DNA of 64,000 bases from the NCBI GenBank assembly GCA_963678255.2, contig CAXXTW010000002.1:620001-684000 (forward strand). The letters run 5' to 3'. Of this stretch, positions 8,753 through 17,859 are shown in pieces. This stretch comes from G963678255 sp963678255. Its GTDB lineage: Bacteria; Cloacimonadota; Cloacimonadia; Cloacimonadales; WRIO01. The notes below the pieces were generated by a model, which did no database searches, had not been told where the DNA came from, and saw only the letters and a list, made by a program, of their open reading frames with translations. The translations under genes and the position numbers were made by a program. Within the stretch, counting starts at the first letter, position 1. Each line of letters begins with the position of its first letter.

Positions 8753-11281
8753 CTATTTAACCATCAACATTTTTCTGGTTAATACTTTGTTGTCAATCTT
8801 CAATTTGTAGAAATAAACACCGGAAGAACAGGATTGACCATTTTGATCTTTTCCGTTCCATACGATGTTATGATTACCTTTTTCAAGCATACTTTGAGTC
8901 AGGGATCTGACTTTCTGACCTTTCACATTATAGACCGACAACTCGACCTTACTATCATTTTTTAGGCTAAAGCGAATGGTCGTGCTGGGGTTGAAAGGAT
9001 TGGGATAATTACCTTGTAGCGTTGTTTCGTATTGAACTTCAGGAATATCATTGAGTTTAACTGTATAATATCTCTGATGATCATTCATATCAAGTGATTG
9101 GTTGACAAACTTCTTTTCGTTGGAATTATAGAGACTATATATTTTGACTTCCTTTGGAGCTGATTTACTGTCATTATGAAGCACAAAACTAATCTCAGCG
9201 GTGGAATAGTCTGTGGAATCATCAAGAACATAAGCATTGATTTCAACGACATCATTATCAACTACGGCAGCGCCTTTGCAGAATCCATTGACATAAAATC
9301 CGATTTCAGAAGGCATTGATTTGCTCTCGGTATTTAAATCCACATATAAAGGAATGTAATCATCCTTTTCCATGTAATCGAAAGATTGAGCTGTTTGTCT
9401 TGGTGCTGAATATTGAGGATACTGATTATTATTACCCAAGATTAAGTCACACTCTTTAATGCAATGAACCATCACCATTTCACCATAGGAAATGAGCCAA
9501 GTAGGAGTATTCTGATTTGTCCAAGTGCCATCGGGATTTTTTACTGTTGACCAGTTTTTATGCTTAATTTCATCAATATTGTCAAGAACAGGGGCAAAGG
9601 CTTGCCAAGGTGTCATTGGTTTATCAACAAAATAGCCAACCCAATTGTATTCTGGATATTGTGTCCATCCGCTTTGATTTTCTTGCAGATATACCCGAGT
9701 GTTATCAGGGAGTTTGTCGCCACTAGTTTCTATTGTCAAACTATCATTTAAAGACAGTTTATAACCGAGATTTCTCTGAATGATGTAATAAGGATTGAAA
9801 ATGTTAGTTCCCGTATTTATCACATTATGATCTAGAGATCCATTATTCTCACTCCAGAATCTCTGGAAGTTTCCTGGAGTAGCCTCTGAAAAGACGCTGT
9901 TGAATTTATTTTTGTTAGAAGTTAGCATATTCAAAGCAGGTAAGCTGATCCAGTTAATGTAATTTTTGAGATCTAAAGGACGATAAGAAAATCTGTCATT
10001 TTTATGAAAAACTGCAGGGAGAGCGCCAATATCTTTGCGAGATCCATCACTATCCTGATCGTCGGTATCTAAATACCACACAACTCCGTTATCATTCGTA
10101 TCAGGATTTCCTTTATCAATACAGGGAGATATTTCCCTGGTAGTCCATTTAGGATGGAAGGCATTTTCCCCTTCGGTTGAAAGATAGATAATGGGGTCTA
10201 AATTGGTAAATCCAGTAGGAAGGGTTGTGATATTTGTTGTACCATTATAATATTTATTTTGATAACTGACATTATTGCTAGAGGTTGTAGCGGGTGAATT
10301 TGAAATTAGATAGATTAATCCAGCGTATCCATTGCTTACATTTCTGGATAGAATATTGTTACTAATTTTTGGACTTGAGTTTATACTATAAATTTCGAAA
10401 GCTGTTACATTATTTTCAGCAAAAGTATTGTTGATGATTTTCAGATTAGAAAGACCTACAAATGCACTGGAAAGACAAGTATTATTATCGTTTTTTTCTT
10501 TAGCGATGAGGTTTTTTTCAAAATTTAAGGAATTTGCATATTGAACTGTAATGGATACAAAATCATCAGGATTATGTATATTATTCTGAGACTTGATTAA
10601 GCGATTTTCTTTGAACGTATTTCCAGTCATATTGATGATAGCATTCTTCTCTGTTGACGTGCCAGCTACATAAACAGCTGAGGTTTTCCCGCTATTTTGC
10701 AAGAATTGGTTATTGGTGATATTAACTGTTCCTGATTTTGCTATCATGTAAATAGCTGAACCAAAACCAGAGTTATTACTAGAATATTCAGGAGCCCACT
10801 GAGCTTGATTGTTAGAGAAAACACAGTCAGTCACATCAACAGGGAATTGAGAATGAATAGCAGATCCGGCAAAATCCCTTGTCCAAAATGTGTTCGTGTT
10901 ATTTAAGAACTTGCAGTCATTTACAAAAAATGTACAATTTTCATTACTTGAACGAATAAGTACTCCTAATTGATTATTTTGAATGCTAAATCCAATGATT
11001 TTAATATTACAATTCACATTGAGGTCAATATCAAATGGAATACCACCTGATGTATTCACGTTTGTATAAATTGAAGAAGGGCTTAAGATATTTCCAAAAC
11101 CTCTTATATTTAGATTCGCATTAGTTAAATTACCTATTACAACATTTTCATTCCAGGTTGTATTATTTTGTAACAATAACATTAAATGTTTTCTGTTCGG
11201 TTGGAGAGCATTGGATTTGTACATAGTTGATAGCATCTTGAATAGTTCTGAAAGCAGAAACAGCCGGATCAGTGTTGACAT
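8753..11281 (-). CDS. C-terminal segment (beta-helix + FlgD-like domain) of a frame-disrupted secreted lipase-like protein
   Basis: Open frame of 842 codons from its first Met. The first 37 codons overlap the preceding frame and are probably not read; homologous content starts at about 11168 with NNTTWNENVVIGN. It contains N-rich beta-helix rungs (to about residue 400), a linker, and a C-terminal 85 residues with NYPNPFNPSTTIRFSL, YNVKGQKVRSL and SSGVYFYKLKI, an FlgD/T9SS-like sorting domain. The upstream frame ends in TFNVIVTK-stop at an A4 run (11166-11169); dropping one A gives TFNVIVTNNTTWNENV, a seamless beta-helix sequence. So this is the 3' part of one gene spanning 8753-13163, split by a single-base indel. 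Confidence 0.75.
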   Translation of the reverse strand: MSTLIRLFLLSELFKMLSTMYKSNALQPNRKHLMLLLQNNTTWNENVVIGNLTNANLNIRGFGNILSPSSIYTNVNTSGGIPFDIDLNVNCNIKIIGFSIQNNQLGVLIRSSNENCTFFVNDCKFLNNTNTFWTRDFAGSAIHSQFPVDVTDCVFSNNQAQWAPEYSSNNSGFGSAIYMIAKSGTVNITNNQFLQNSGKTSAVYVAGTSTEKNAIINMTGNTFKENRLIKSQNNIHNPDDFVSITVQYANSLNFEKNLIAKEKNDNNTCLSSAFVGLSNLKIINNTFAENNVTAFEIYSINSSPKISNNILSRNVSNGYAGLIYLISNSPATTSSNNVSYQNKYYNGTTNITTLPTGFTNLDPIIYLSTEGENAFHPKWTTREISPCIDKGNPDTNDNGVVWYLDTDDQDSDGSRKDIGALPAVFHKNDRFSYRPLDLKNYINWISLPALNMLTSNKNKFNSVFSEATPGNFQRFWSENNGSLDHNVINTGTNIFNPYYIIQRNLGYKLSLNDSLTIETSGDKLPDNTRVYLQENQSGWTQYPEYNWVGYFVDKPMTPWQAFAPVLDNIDEIKHKNWSTVKNPDGTWTNQNTPTWLISYGEMVMVHCIKECDLILGNNNQYPQYSAPRQTAQSFDYMEKDDYIPLYVDLNTESKSMPSEIGFYVNGFCKGAAVVDNDVVEINAYVLDDSTDYSTAEISFVLHNDSKSAPKEVKIYSLYNSNEKKFVNQSLDMNDHQRYYTVKLNDIPEVQYETTLQGNYPNPFNPSTTIRFSLKNDSKVELSVYNVKGQKVRSLTQSMLEKGNHNIVWNGKDQNGQSCSSGVYFYKLKIDNKVLTRKMLMVK

Positions 11282-12731
11282 GGATACTTCCGAGAGAAAT
11301 CTGATTTATGCTTACATTCATAGGAGTATAGGATAATGATCCTGATGCAGGATTATATGCCACACTGATGTTTTTGTAATCTTCATAACAATTATTTTTA
11401 GTAAATTTTACAATCAAATTAGCAGAATTGATGAAGGGATAGGGAATTTCATATTGACCTTGAGCATTGGAATATACTGTATTAAGTAATTGGACTCCCA
11501 AAAATGTCTCAATTTTTACATTTCCATAACTATTACCAGTAATTGTCCCTGAAATAAAACCGGTGTTGTTGTATTTTGGATTATTTATCCAATTCAAGAT
11601 TGCATTTACAGTAGTTGTAGAAACATAAGCATGTTCATATTTATTACTTGGTTGTATCACGACTTCATCAAATTTTGAATGTGTAGATAAATACGTATTA
11701 ACATTTTGACCAGAAGGTATAACTAAGTCATTATAATTAGTTAAATCCGAGATAGGGTTATTTGGAGTTGACAAATACAAACTTGATTTAGTAGGGACGA
11801 AAACAGGATCATAAGATGGTGCATCAAAATCAACTTGCCAAATACCAAATATCCAATAAGCATTTTGATATTCCGCGTTTAAAAGCCCAAGTGTAGATCC
11901 AGATTGAGTGTCATAAGGTTTAGGAGAGACATCATAATCTGAGTTACCTGCATCCCATTCAACAAGATAAGGTTCATTACCTAAGTTTCCTGATCTTTCA
12001 ACTTTCCCATTTGAAATAGCAAAATTTTTTATATTGTTATATTTATAGGCAAAACCGGGTTTGTTTTTGGGGTTAGAGGGTGAATCATTTACTTTGGGTA
12101 AAGTAGGATGATCAGGGTTTATAATTTCACAATTGATTTCTGAGAAAAATTTTCTAAATGTATACCCACCTGTTATATATTCATCATTTGATGGAGAATC
12201 AAGGTAGTTATTTCTTAACAATTGTTTGGCAGCTGTACTATTTAAAGATGCATTCATCACTAAGAATTTATCAGTACTACTAGTTATTTCATCATTATTC
12301 GCACAATCATTTATCACAGATTGAAAATCATAATTTATGACTGCTCCTCTTTGAGGTGAATCACAAGAGATAAATTCAGAACAATAATGATTAACATTAT
12401 TTTCTTCTGCAACAGCTAATGCATATCTTCCTATTACTCCTCCCATTGATATCCCAATTAATTTAATCCCTTCACAATTTTGCCCTGAGTATTGGGCTTT
12501 AAGATATGTCAATGTTCCTAACACTGTCATTGCATTATCTCTTAAATCTCTACCTCCATTTTTGAAGTTTAAAACATAAATGTCATAACTTGTTACATTA
12601 TCAATAAAAGAAGACATTAAGTCTTTTATATCAATTATATCAGTCATATTGCCAGGATCAAAACCTTCAACAACTAATACAGGTTTCTTTATTGTTCCAT
12701 TTCCTTCTTTTATTTTTATAATCTCATCGCC
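11163..12731 (-). CDS. Middle segment: alpha/beta-hydrolase (lipase/PGAP1-like) domain of the same disrupted gene
   Basis: The first in-frame Met is at 12647, but coding sequence clearly continues upstream in this frame to about 12731 (GDEIIKIKEGNG, then KKPVLVVEGFDPGN). VVEGFDPGN is the oxyanion-side strand of a lipase fold, and GISMGG (about 42 residues after the GGRDLRDNA segment) is the nucleophile elbow with Ser. After the hydrolase come a carboxypeptidase-regulatory-like domain (GTITGNSYGNVKIETFLG) and the start of a beta-helix (VNTDPAVSAFRTIQDAINYV). It joins the N-terminal piece at a T3/A3 run (12732-12734), where one extra base restores KIPFGDEII, and the C-terminal piece at 11166-11169. 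The activity is predicted as an extracellular esterase or lipase. Confidence 0.7.
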   Translation of the reverse strand, partial: GDEIIKIKEGNGTIKKPVLVVEGFDPGNMTDIIDIKDLMSSFIDNVTSYDIYVLNFKNGGRDLRDNAMTVLGTLTYLKAQYSGQNCEGIKLIGISMGGVIGRYALAVAEENNVNHYCSEFISCDSPQRGAVINYDFQSVINDCANNDEITSSTDKFLVMNASLNSTAAKQLLRNNYLDSPSNDEYITGGYTFRKFFSEINCEIINPDHPTLPKVNDSPSNPKNKPGFAYKYNNIKNFAISNGKVERSGNLGNEPYLVEWDAGNSDYDVSPKPYDTQSGSTLGLLNAEYQNAYWIFGIWQVDFDAPSYDPVFVPTKSSLYLSTPNNPISDLTNYNDLVIPSGQNVNTYLSTHSKFDEVVIQPSNKYEHAYVSTTTVNAILNWINNPKYNNTGFISGTITGNSYGNVKIETFLGVQLLNTVYSNAQGQYEIPYPFINSANLIVKFTKNNCYEDYKNISVAYNPASGSLSYTPMNVSINQISLGSIHVNTDPAVSAFRTIQDAINYVQIQCSPTEQKTFNVIVTK

Positions 12732-13163
12732 AAAGGGATTTTAAATCTTGAGTTATTGGAAACTACCCAAAATTTGGAATCAAAATTAGGATCTAATCTT
12801 TGGCCAGCAACATTCCAGGAATGAATAGATATTGTGTGTTCTCCTTCGGAAAGATTTATATTTGAATTCAAATTTATCCATGATCCATTAGTTTGACTAG
12901 TAGATCTAGCAATACCATCAATATAAACTTGCATGATATGAGCTCCCGTTGGAAGTACATCACTAGTGACATAAACTCTCAAAGGATTACTTGTTGTAAC
13001 TCTTTGTTTCTGAATAAATCCTGGATAAACAGATACCCATTTCAAATCAGTATCATTATTTGTTGTATAATCTACATAATATTCGTATCCATGCTGATAT
13101 GTAAAATCGTTACTATTTGGAAAATTTCCATATAATCCTAAGCATATGAATAAATTTAGACAT
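12716..13163 (-). CDS. N-terminal segment of the same disrupted secreted lipase-like protein
   Basis: ATG 13163 follows an excellent Shine-Dalgarno (AGGAG, 6 nt upstream) that overlaps the stop of the barrel gene at 13172, so the two are one operon. The ATG frame stops after 16 codons; adding one A to the A3 run at 13155-13157 gives MSKNLFICLGLYGNF, a short signal-like start, continuing as FTYQHGYEYYVDYT and the Ig-like stretch to SRFKIP. The segment ends at TAA 12716 because of a second missing base at 12732-12734. With the two following pieces it makes one gene of about 1,470 codons. Whether these are real mutations or assembly errors cannot be decided here. Confidence 0.6.
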
Positions 13164-13171
13164 AATTTCTC

Positions 13172-13840
13172 CTATTTTATTCTGTAACCAAAAATTAGTT
13201 GAATAGTTCTTGGTTTGAATCCAAACATTTCATGAAAAAAATCATCTTCTTTAAAGAAGTTATTCAATCCATAATTGTATTTTAATTTAACAGAATAGTT
13301 TTCTTTTTCGTATCTTAACTGAAAAGATAAACTGTTCAATGATTGATTTAATCTTTTTTTTTCAATTGTTAAGTTCTCATTTATTTCATCATCTTTTACT
13401 TTCATTTTTAGATTATCAAAAGGAATAGATAACGTAGCTCCACAACCTATACTTAGAAAAGGAAACAACCTGTAATTGAAATTAGAACTACCAAATAAAT
13501 AGTTCTGCCTAAAACTCCAATAAGTTTTTAATAATCCTATTAGGTTTCCGTCAATATCATAATCATTATGTTCGTTTTGATATTTTCCTACCGATTGATC
13601 TAATCCAAACGAAAAATCTGTAAAAAATTTTGATGATAATTTATAATTGCAAAATAAATCAGCAGTATATGTTACTAAGGGCTTATTAGTTCCATTCCCA
13701 TCTAAATTAGCATCTGAGTGAAACCAACCTAATGCAGGACCAGCTTCAATACCGACTTCCAGATTTTTCATAAAGTCATAAGCTGTGAGTTGAACACCAT
13801 ACATTAGTATACATACCATAATCATTATTATTTTTTTCAT
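13172..13840 (-). CDS. Small outer-membrane beta-barrel protein
   Basis: A 222-residue protein with a signal peptide (about residues 1-20, cleaved near QLTAYDF) and alternating amphipathic strands. It ends in IQLFGYRIK, with aromatic or hydrophobic residues as in barrel C-termini. YKLSSKFFTDFSFGLDQ, FNYRLFPFLSIGCGATL and YSVKLKYNYGLNNFF read as barrel strands. No closer family was recognised. It is the first gene of an operon with the disrupted lipase-like gene, whose Shine-Dalgarno overlaps this stop codon. A 12-bp hairpin lies in its probable 5' leader. Confidence 0.65.
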   Translation of the reverse strand: MKKIIMIMVCILMYGVQLTAYDFMKNLEVGIEAGPALGWFHSDANLDGNGTNKPLVTYTADLFCNYKLSSKFFTDFSFGLDQSVGKYQNEHNDYDIDGNLIGLLKTYWSFRQNYLFGSSNFNYRLFPFLSIGCGATLSIPFDNLKMKVKDDEINENLTIEKKRLNQSLNSLSFQLRYEKENYSVKLKYNYGLNNFFKEDDFFHEMFGFKPRTIQLIFGYRIK

Positions 13841-13864
13841 TTTTCTTCCTTTCGTTAGTATTAT

Positions 13865-13898
13865 GGGTTTCTTATGTTAGATATTTCATAAGAAACCC
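13865..13898. promoter_or_regulatory. Perfect 12-bp hairpin upstream of the barrel gene
   Basis: Stem GGGTTTCTTATG / CATAAGAAACCC with a 10-nt loop, 25 bp before ATG 13840. No plus-strand gene precedes it, so it is not an obvious terminator. On the minus strand it would lie in the 5' leader of the outer-membrane protein mRNA, as a stabilising or regulatory stem, or it could be an operator. Confidence 0.45.
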
Positions 13899-14204
13899 TT
13901 TATACACTAAATTGATTTCGGTCTCCTGGAATATGAATTTTGGTAAAAAGATGTGCTGGAAGGCGAAGATTACAGTTAACTATATATATATATATGTAGT
14001 TACAACACTCTTAGGATGGAATGTAATTATTAAATCACTATAATATAATCCCTTTAAAGAGATTCTTATCATCTTCCTGCTCCCATAAATTTGCGATATC
14101 ACCAAAAATAGAAGAATCGAAATAATCTGTCAACACATTTTTTAAATAAATATTACTTTACACCATAACATTTAGTTTTCTGTTATTAAACTAATATAGC
14201 AGTA

Positions 14205-14465
14205 ACACCGAGAGTGTTGCAGACATTAGCAAATCGGGGATAAAGGCAGTGCTGGTGCACTGCAGATAATAGCAAATCAGAGATTTGCAGATAAAAGCTA
14301 ATATCAGGCTGTTGCCTGTTTGGTAAAAATGAAACACCTTGTTTTGAGATTGTCCTTTTAAAAAATTGACATCTATTGGAGAAGATAATGGTAGTGCTGA
14401 CGCACTACAGATAATGGCAAATCGAGAATTTGCTGATAATAGATAAAAGATAAAAATTAAGCTTC
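14205..14465. repeat. Intergenic hairpin-cassette cluster B
   Basis: This is the repeat core of an 840-bp gene-free stretch (13841-14681). Hairpins: AACAC-5-GTGTT (14206-14220 region), GCAGTGC-4-GCACTGC, GCAAATC-3-GATTTGC, CAGGC-4-GCCTG, GTAGTGC-4-GCACTAC and a mismatched GCAAATC / AATTTGC. The stretch of about 65 nt from AAATCGGGGATAAAGG through the second hairpin is identical to cluster A at 5934-6000, and 14300-14360 is the left half of the 206-bp unit. The AAGCTTCATCGTT segment near 14460 also recurs at 6003. The rest of the gap holds a (TA)n run at 13981-13994 and nothing else I can identify. Confidence 0.75.
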
Positions 14466-14681
14466 ATCGTTGGAGAATGGTTTAAAATAGATTTCAGGGC
14501 TAAAGCAGAAACAAGATAATGAGTTTTTGTTAAGAAGATTTCAGGGTCTAAATCTCCATTTAAAAACTTATATTTGCAAAAGATTTTTGAATTCATAGGA
14601 TCTAAGAAAATAATTCTTGTCAGAAATAATAAAGATTATAAGCTAACTTTCAGATTGATAGATTAGAAAAGAAGGTATAAA

Positions 14682-15791
14682 ATGGAATTTAAGAATAAAC
14701 AAAAACTATTTAAAATAGATCGTTTCCCTTTTAGAGAGAACGATCCTTTTCAAGGCTGGAATTCAGCTGATGAGCTTATTCTAAATCATTTAAATGATAA
14801 TGGGCATCCCGAGAAAATACTAGTCATAGAAGATGAATTTGGAACTTTAGCTGTTTCATTAGAAGCAAAAGAAATTTCCTTAGTTAATGATTCCTTTATT
14901 TCAGTTCAGGGAATAAAGAGGAATTTGAATCAAAATATAGTTGAAGATAAAGAAATACGATTGTTATCTCCGTTTGATGATTTTCCAGAAGATATTGATC
15001 TGATCATATTAAAAATCCCAAAGGCCAATAATTATCTGGAATTTTTACTTAAGAAGCTCAATAATACATATAAAAAACCGATTCCGATTATTGCAGGCGG
15101 AATGATAAAATATTTAAATTCATCGGTTTATAAGTTATTTGAACAACTAAATTCTGATATGAAATCCTCATTAGGCTGGAAAAAAGCACGATTAATATTT
15201 TCAGAAACGAAACCGACTTCAGAACTTCTTGATTTTACCAAAAAATACTCAGAATATGAAATTAATATCGTAAATTACCCGAACCTATTTAGTTTTGATC
15301 AAATTGACATTGGCACCAGATTTTTTATTGAGAACTTTCAGACAGAGAAAGAGACCGTTGACACAATATTGGATTTAGGCTGTGGAAATGGAATATTAGG
15401 TGTATTTGCTGGAAAAAAATACCCAATTGCTCAGTTAATGTATAATGATATAAATTTTTCAGCTATAGAATCAGCCAGAGAAACTGCGCAAGCAAATGAT
15501 CAGTTCAACCGTAGTGTATTTATTCAGGGTCATGCTATTGAAAAGCAATTAGGTCAATGTATAGATTTGGTTTTATGTAATCCTCCTTTTCATGATCATC
15601 ACAAAATCTCATTATCCACTGCTCAAGAAATGTTTTCATCAGCAAAAAAGGTTTTAAAGGCTAATGGTGAATTATTTGTTGTAGCCAACAGACATTTAGG
15701 GTATCATCAAATCTTAAAAAGTATTTATGACAATTATGAAGTGATAAAAGAAAATGAGAAATTTGTTTTGTTAAAGAGTATAAATCAATAA
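14682..15791 (+). CDS. rlmG: 23S rRNA (guanine-1835-N2)-methyltransferase
   Basis: A 369-residue protein colinear with E. coli RlmG (378 aa). The N-terminal non-catalytic domain has FQGWNSADELIL; the MTS methyltransferase domain has the SAM motif DLGCGNG (about 229-235) and the catalytic NPPFHDHH (about 298-305), followed by ANRHLGYH. RlmG makes m2G1835 in 23S rRNA; RsmC (m2G1207 of 16S) is the nearest alternative, but the N-domain and the NPPFH motif favour RlmG. It is monocistronic between a repeat region and a convergent GNAT gene, with an AAGAAGG Shine-Dalgarno ahead of ATG 14682. Confidence 0.85.
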   Translation: MEFKNKQKLFKIDRFPFRENDPFQGWNSADELILNHLNDNGHPEKILVIEDEFGTLAVSLEAKEISLVNDSFISVQGIKRNLNQNIVEDKEIRLLSPFDDFPEDIDLIILKIPKANNYLEFLLKKLNNTYKKPIPIIAGGMIKYLNSSVYKLFEQLNSDMKSSLGWKKARLIFSETKPTSELLDFTKKYSEYEINIVNYPNLFSFDQIDIGTRFFIENFQTEKETVDTILDLGCGNGILGVFAGKKYPIAQLMYNDINFSAIESARETAQANDQFNRSVFIQGHAIEKQLGQCIDLVLCNPPFHDHHKISLSTAQEMFSSAKKVLKANGELFVVANRHLGYHQILKSIYDNYEVIKENEKFVLLKSINQ

Positions 15792-15800
15792 TTCTAAATA

Positions 15801-15824
15801 AAACTATAGAGATTTATATAGTTT
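15801..15824. terminator. Bidirectional terminator between rlmG and GNAT gene
   Basis: Eight-bp stem AAACTATA / TATAGTTT with an 8-nt loop. It lies 9 bp after the rlmG stop and overlaps the stop of the convergent acetyltransferase gene. It is AT-rich and therefore modest in strength. Confidence 0.5.
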
Positions 15825-16296
15825 AATCCAAACAAATTGAAGCATAGAAAAAATCATGATCTTCGTTAAATGAAGCATTGAACTTTTCCCAAATTCTCTT
15901 TGATCTTTGGTTGTTCTTTTTGATTTTGCAATTTAAGGTTTTTATTCCAAGTAAAGAACATTGAACAAGGATTAATTTTAATCTTTGAGTACCATACCCT
16001 TTATTCCAGAATGCACTTGTGATCCAAACACCTGTATTTGCGGTTTGATTAACTAAATCAATTTTGCAAATGGAAGTAGAGCCAATAACAAGATTGTTTA
16101 ATTTTATAGCGAATAATTTGGCATTATTCTTTTTTAACCATGCTTCTTGAATTTCAAAAAATTCATTTTTGCTTAGTATATGAGAATTATTTCCATTATT
16201 AAGATAGGGTTGGAGTTCGAGATCTTCATTTAAGTATTTGATTAATATTTCAGAATGTTCTTCATTTAATGGTTCCAGACTAATTATTTCAAGCAT
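15823..16296 (-). CDS. GNAT-family N-acetyltransferase
   Basis: A 157-residue acetyltransferase of the RimJ/RimL-like branch. Supporting segments are ISLEPLNEEHSEILIKYLNED at the N-terminus, FAIKLNNLVIGSTSICKID (beta strands 2-4), GVWITSAFWNKGYGTQRLKLIL (acetyl-CoA-binding loop, Q/RxxGxG-type region) and LNCKIKKNNQRSKRIWEKF. Known relatives acetylate small molecules or protein N-termini; the substrate here is unknown. A 15-codon open frame with a good Shine-Dalgarno lies just upstream. Confidence 0.75.
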   Translation of the reverse strand: MLEIISLEPLNEEHSEILIKYLNEDLELQPYLNNGNNSHILSKNEFFEIQEAWLKKNNAKLFAIKLNNLVIGSTSICKIDLVNQTANTGVWITSAFWNKGYGTQRLKLILVQCSLLGIKTLNCKIKKNNQRSKRIWEKFNASFNEDHDFFYASICLD

Positions 16297-16305
16297 AGTA
16301 TTATC

Positions 16306-16353
16306 TTAAACTACTGATAATAATTTTAAAAGTTTAATCTCTCTTTCTACCAT
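16306..16353 (-). CDS. Possible 15-residue leader peptide upstream of GNAT gene
   Basis: A short frame (MVEREIKLLKLLSVV) preceded by AAGGAGATGAA, a better Shine-Dalgarno than that of the acetyltransferase, and ending 9 bp before the acetyltransferase ATG. There is no homology basis. It may be translated as an upstream ORF or be chance. Confidence 0.25.
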   Translation of the reverse strand: MVEREIKLLKLLSVV

Positions 16354-16715
16354 TTCATCTCCTTTTTTACTCCAATAATTTAAAATGGGTTATTTATCAT
16401 TAATTTGTCAAGTTTTTATGTTAAAGAGTTAGCTTTATCTCAGTTTACATCTTGATCTATTCAAACAGGATATGTATAGAGCATGCAGGATGTAACTTAT
16501 TATTTTACATTTAATAAGCATAAGATTTTCTTTTCGATGGCAAGCTGCCCTCGCTCCATTTTTCCAGAAATAAATAAAAGTCATTGAACCATGGAAAGAG
16601 GTAGCAAAGAGATTGCTAGGAATTACTAATGAGATCTTTCCAATGTAGATATGGTTTAAGCTGGAAACTCAGTACCTACAAAAAGAAGGCAGATTGGAAA
16701 GCTGAGTCTTTCAGA

Positions 16716-17337
16716 GAGAGTGTTCACTTCAAAAAGCGATGAATAGGGAATAATCAGGAAAATCAACAATAAGATGTGAACATAGCCTTGATTATTATCC
16801 CCATTTCCAGGATTGATAAATTTTTGGATAAGATCAGGTTATTTCTTTGAAATGGTAATCTTCCTTTCTTTCTCTTGAAAGAAAGAAAGGAAAACAAAGA
16901 AAGTTCAAGCCCTAGGAAACCCCTATCGGAGATCTTGATTTCATCAGTTATCTCTGATATCTTTATTTCTTATCCTTTAGATGGTCTGCCATTTAATCTC
17001 CAGTCACTCTCAGGGACTCTGCCATAGCTTGCCAATGGGCAAGTTAATATATGAGGGAAACCATTGTCTTCAATCAGAATGGCTGTTCGTTCCCCTTCGA
17101 GTTTCCCTACGACTTCACGCTGTTTTTTCATGGGCGATTGTACCATTTGATACATTATCGTCAGGGAGAAAGATAGTTTTACTCAGAAAAAAGAGAAGAA
17201 TTGATGTAGTTATTTTTTTGTTAGCAAAAACTATTGCCAGATATGTCAAGAATAATCGATATGGAGCATCCATATTCACTTTTATCACCTATGAGCAAAA
17301 GAGTTGCTTAATGGAAGCCTATATTTTGGACAGTCTC
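16716..17337. mobile_element. 622-bp non-autonomous element with GAGACTGT-type termini
   Basis: The left end is GAGAGTGT (16716-16723) and the right end ACAGTCTC (17330-17337), inverted with one mismatch. The flanks are CTTTCAGA (16708-16715) and CTTACAGA (17338-17345), an 8-bp target duplication with one mismatch. There is a subterminal inverted pair TGTTCACTT...TGTGAACA. It is colinear in modules with the large element at 40973-44916: the AAGCGATG start, the TTTCTTTGA block, AACCCCTATCGG (16917-), the CTGCCATTTAATC block (16986-17120) and ATATTTTGGACAGTCTC. Its termini match those of the mutator-like IS at 44926-48382. Both-strand frames inside it look non-coding. The gap from 16354 to 16715 holds a covariant of the CGAGGAC hairpin near 16535 and nothing else recognisable. 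Confidence 0.65.
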
Positions 17338-17427
17338 CTTACAGATGATATAGAGAAATTTTGTTTTATCTTGACAAAACAAGATTAGTTTGACTTTATG
17401 AAAAAAAAAAATATAAGGATGAAATGC

Positions 17428-17805
17428 ATGAAAGTAGAAATTTCAAATGGAGAATTAATAGACAAAATCACGATATTATCAATAAAGCTTAGTAAAGTAA
17501 AAAATGAAGAAAAGTTAAAAAACATTCGTAAAGAATTTGAAATATTAACTCAGGATATGCATAAACTAGGAATTAATGAGCAAACAACAGAGTATATAGA
17601 ATTAGTAAAAGTTAATTCTGCTTTATGGGAAATAGAAGATCAAATCAGAATTAAAGAGATGAATAAACTGTTTGATGACAGTTTTATCGAACTTGCACGT
17701 TCTGTATATTTTCAGAATGATTTAAGAGCAGAGATAAAAAGAATCATTAATGATAAGACAAACTCTGAATTGGTCGAAGAAAAAGAGTACGTTCAGTACA
17801 AATAA
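17428..17805 (+). CDS. DUF6165 family protein
   Basis: A protein of 125 residues from ATG 17428 (MKVEISNGELIDKITIL); an upstream in-frame ATG at 17398 would add ten lysine-rich residues and has no better ribosome site. It matches the DUF6165 pattern: ISNGELIDKITILSIKL, LWEIEDQIRIKE, ARSVYFQNDLRAEIKRIIN and the terminal EEKEYVQYK. The fold is helical and the biochemical role is unknown. The family is commonly encoded with glycosyltransferases and LPS genes, as here, where it starts a five-gene glycan operon. I infer a structural or assembly role in surface glycan synthesis. Confidence 0.75.
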   Translation: MKVEISNGELIDKITILSIKLSKVKNEEKLKNIRKEFEILTQDMHKLGINEQTTEYIELVKVNSALWEIEDQIRIKEMNKLFDDSFIELARSVYFQNDLRAEIKRIINDKTNSELVEEKEYVQYK

Positions 17806-17859
17806 TCTTATGTCAAGAGATGAACTAATCATTTCATGTAAAAAGAGAAAAGAAGATAA

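Noticed and set aside
14405..14596. 63-codon minus-strand ORF upstream of rlmG
   Set aside because: It lies partly in repeat cluster B, has no Shine-Dalgarno and no family resemblance.
16970..17155. 61-codon minus-strand ORF (ESDWRLNG) as a small gene
   Set aside because: A similar string occurs in the second copy, but without a kept start or length; treated as part of a repeat block and listed as a finding only.
16981..17388. 135-codon plus-strand ORF inside the 622-bp element
   Set aside because: It runs across the element terminus, has no recognisable domain, and the homologous copy at 44.6 kb does not keep the frame.
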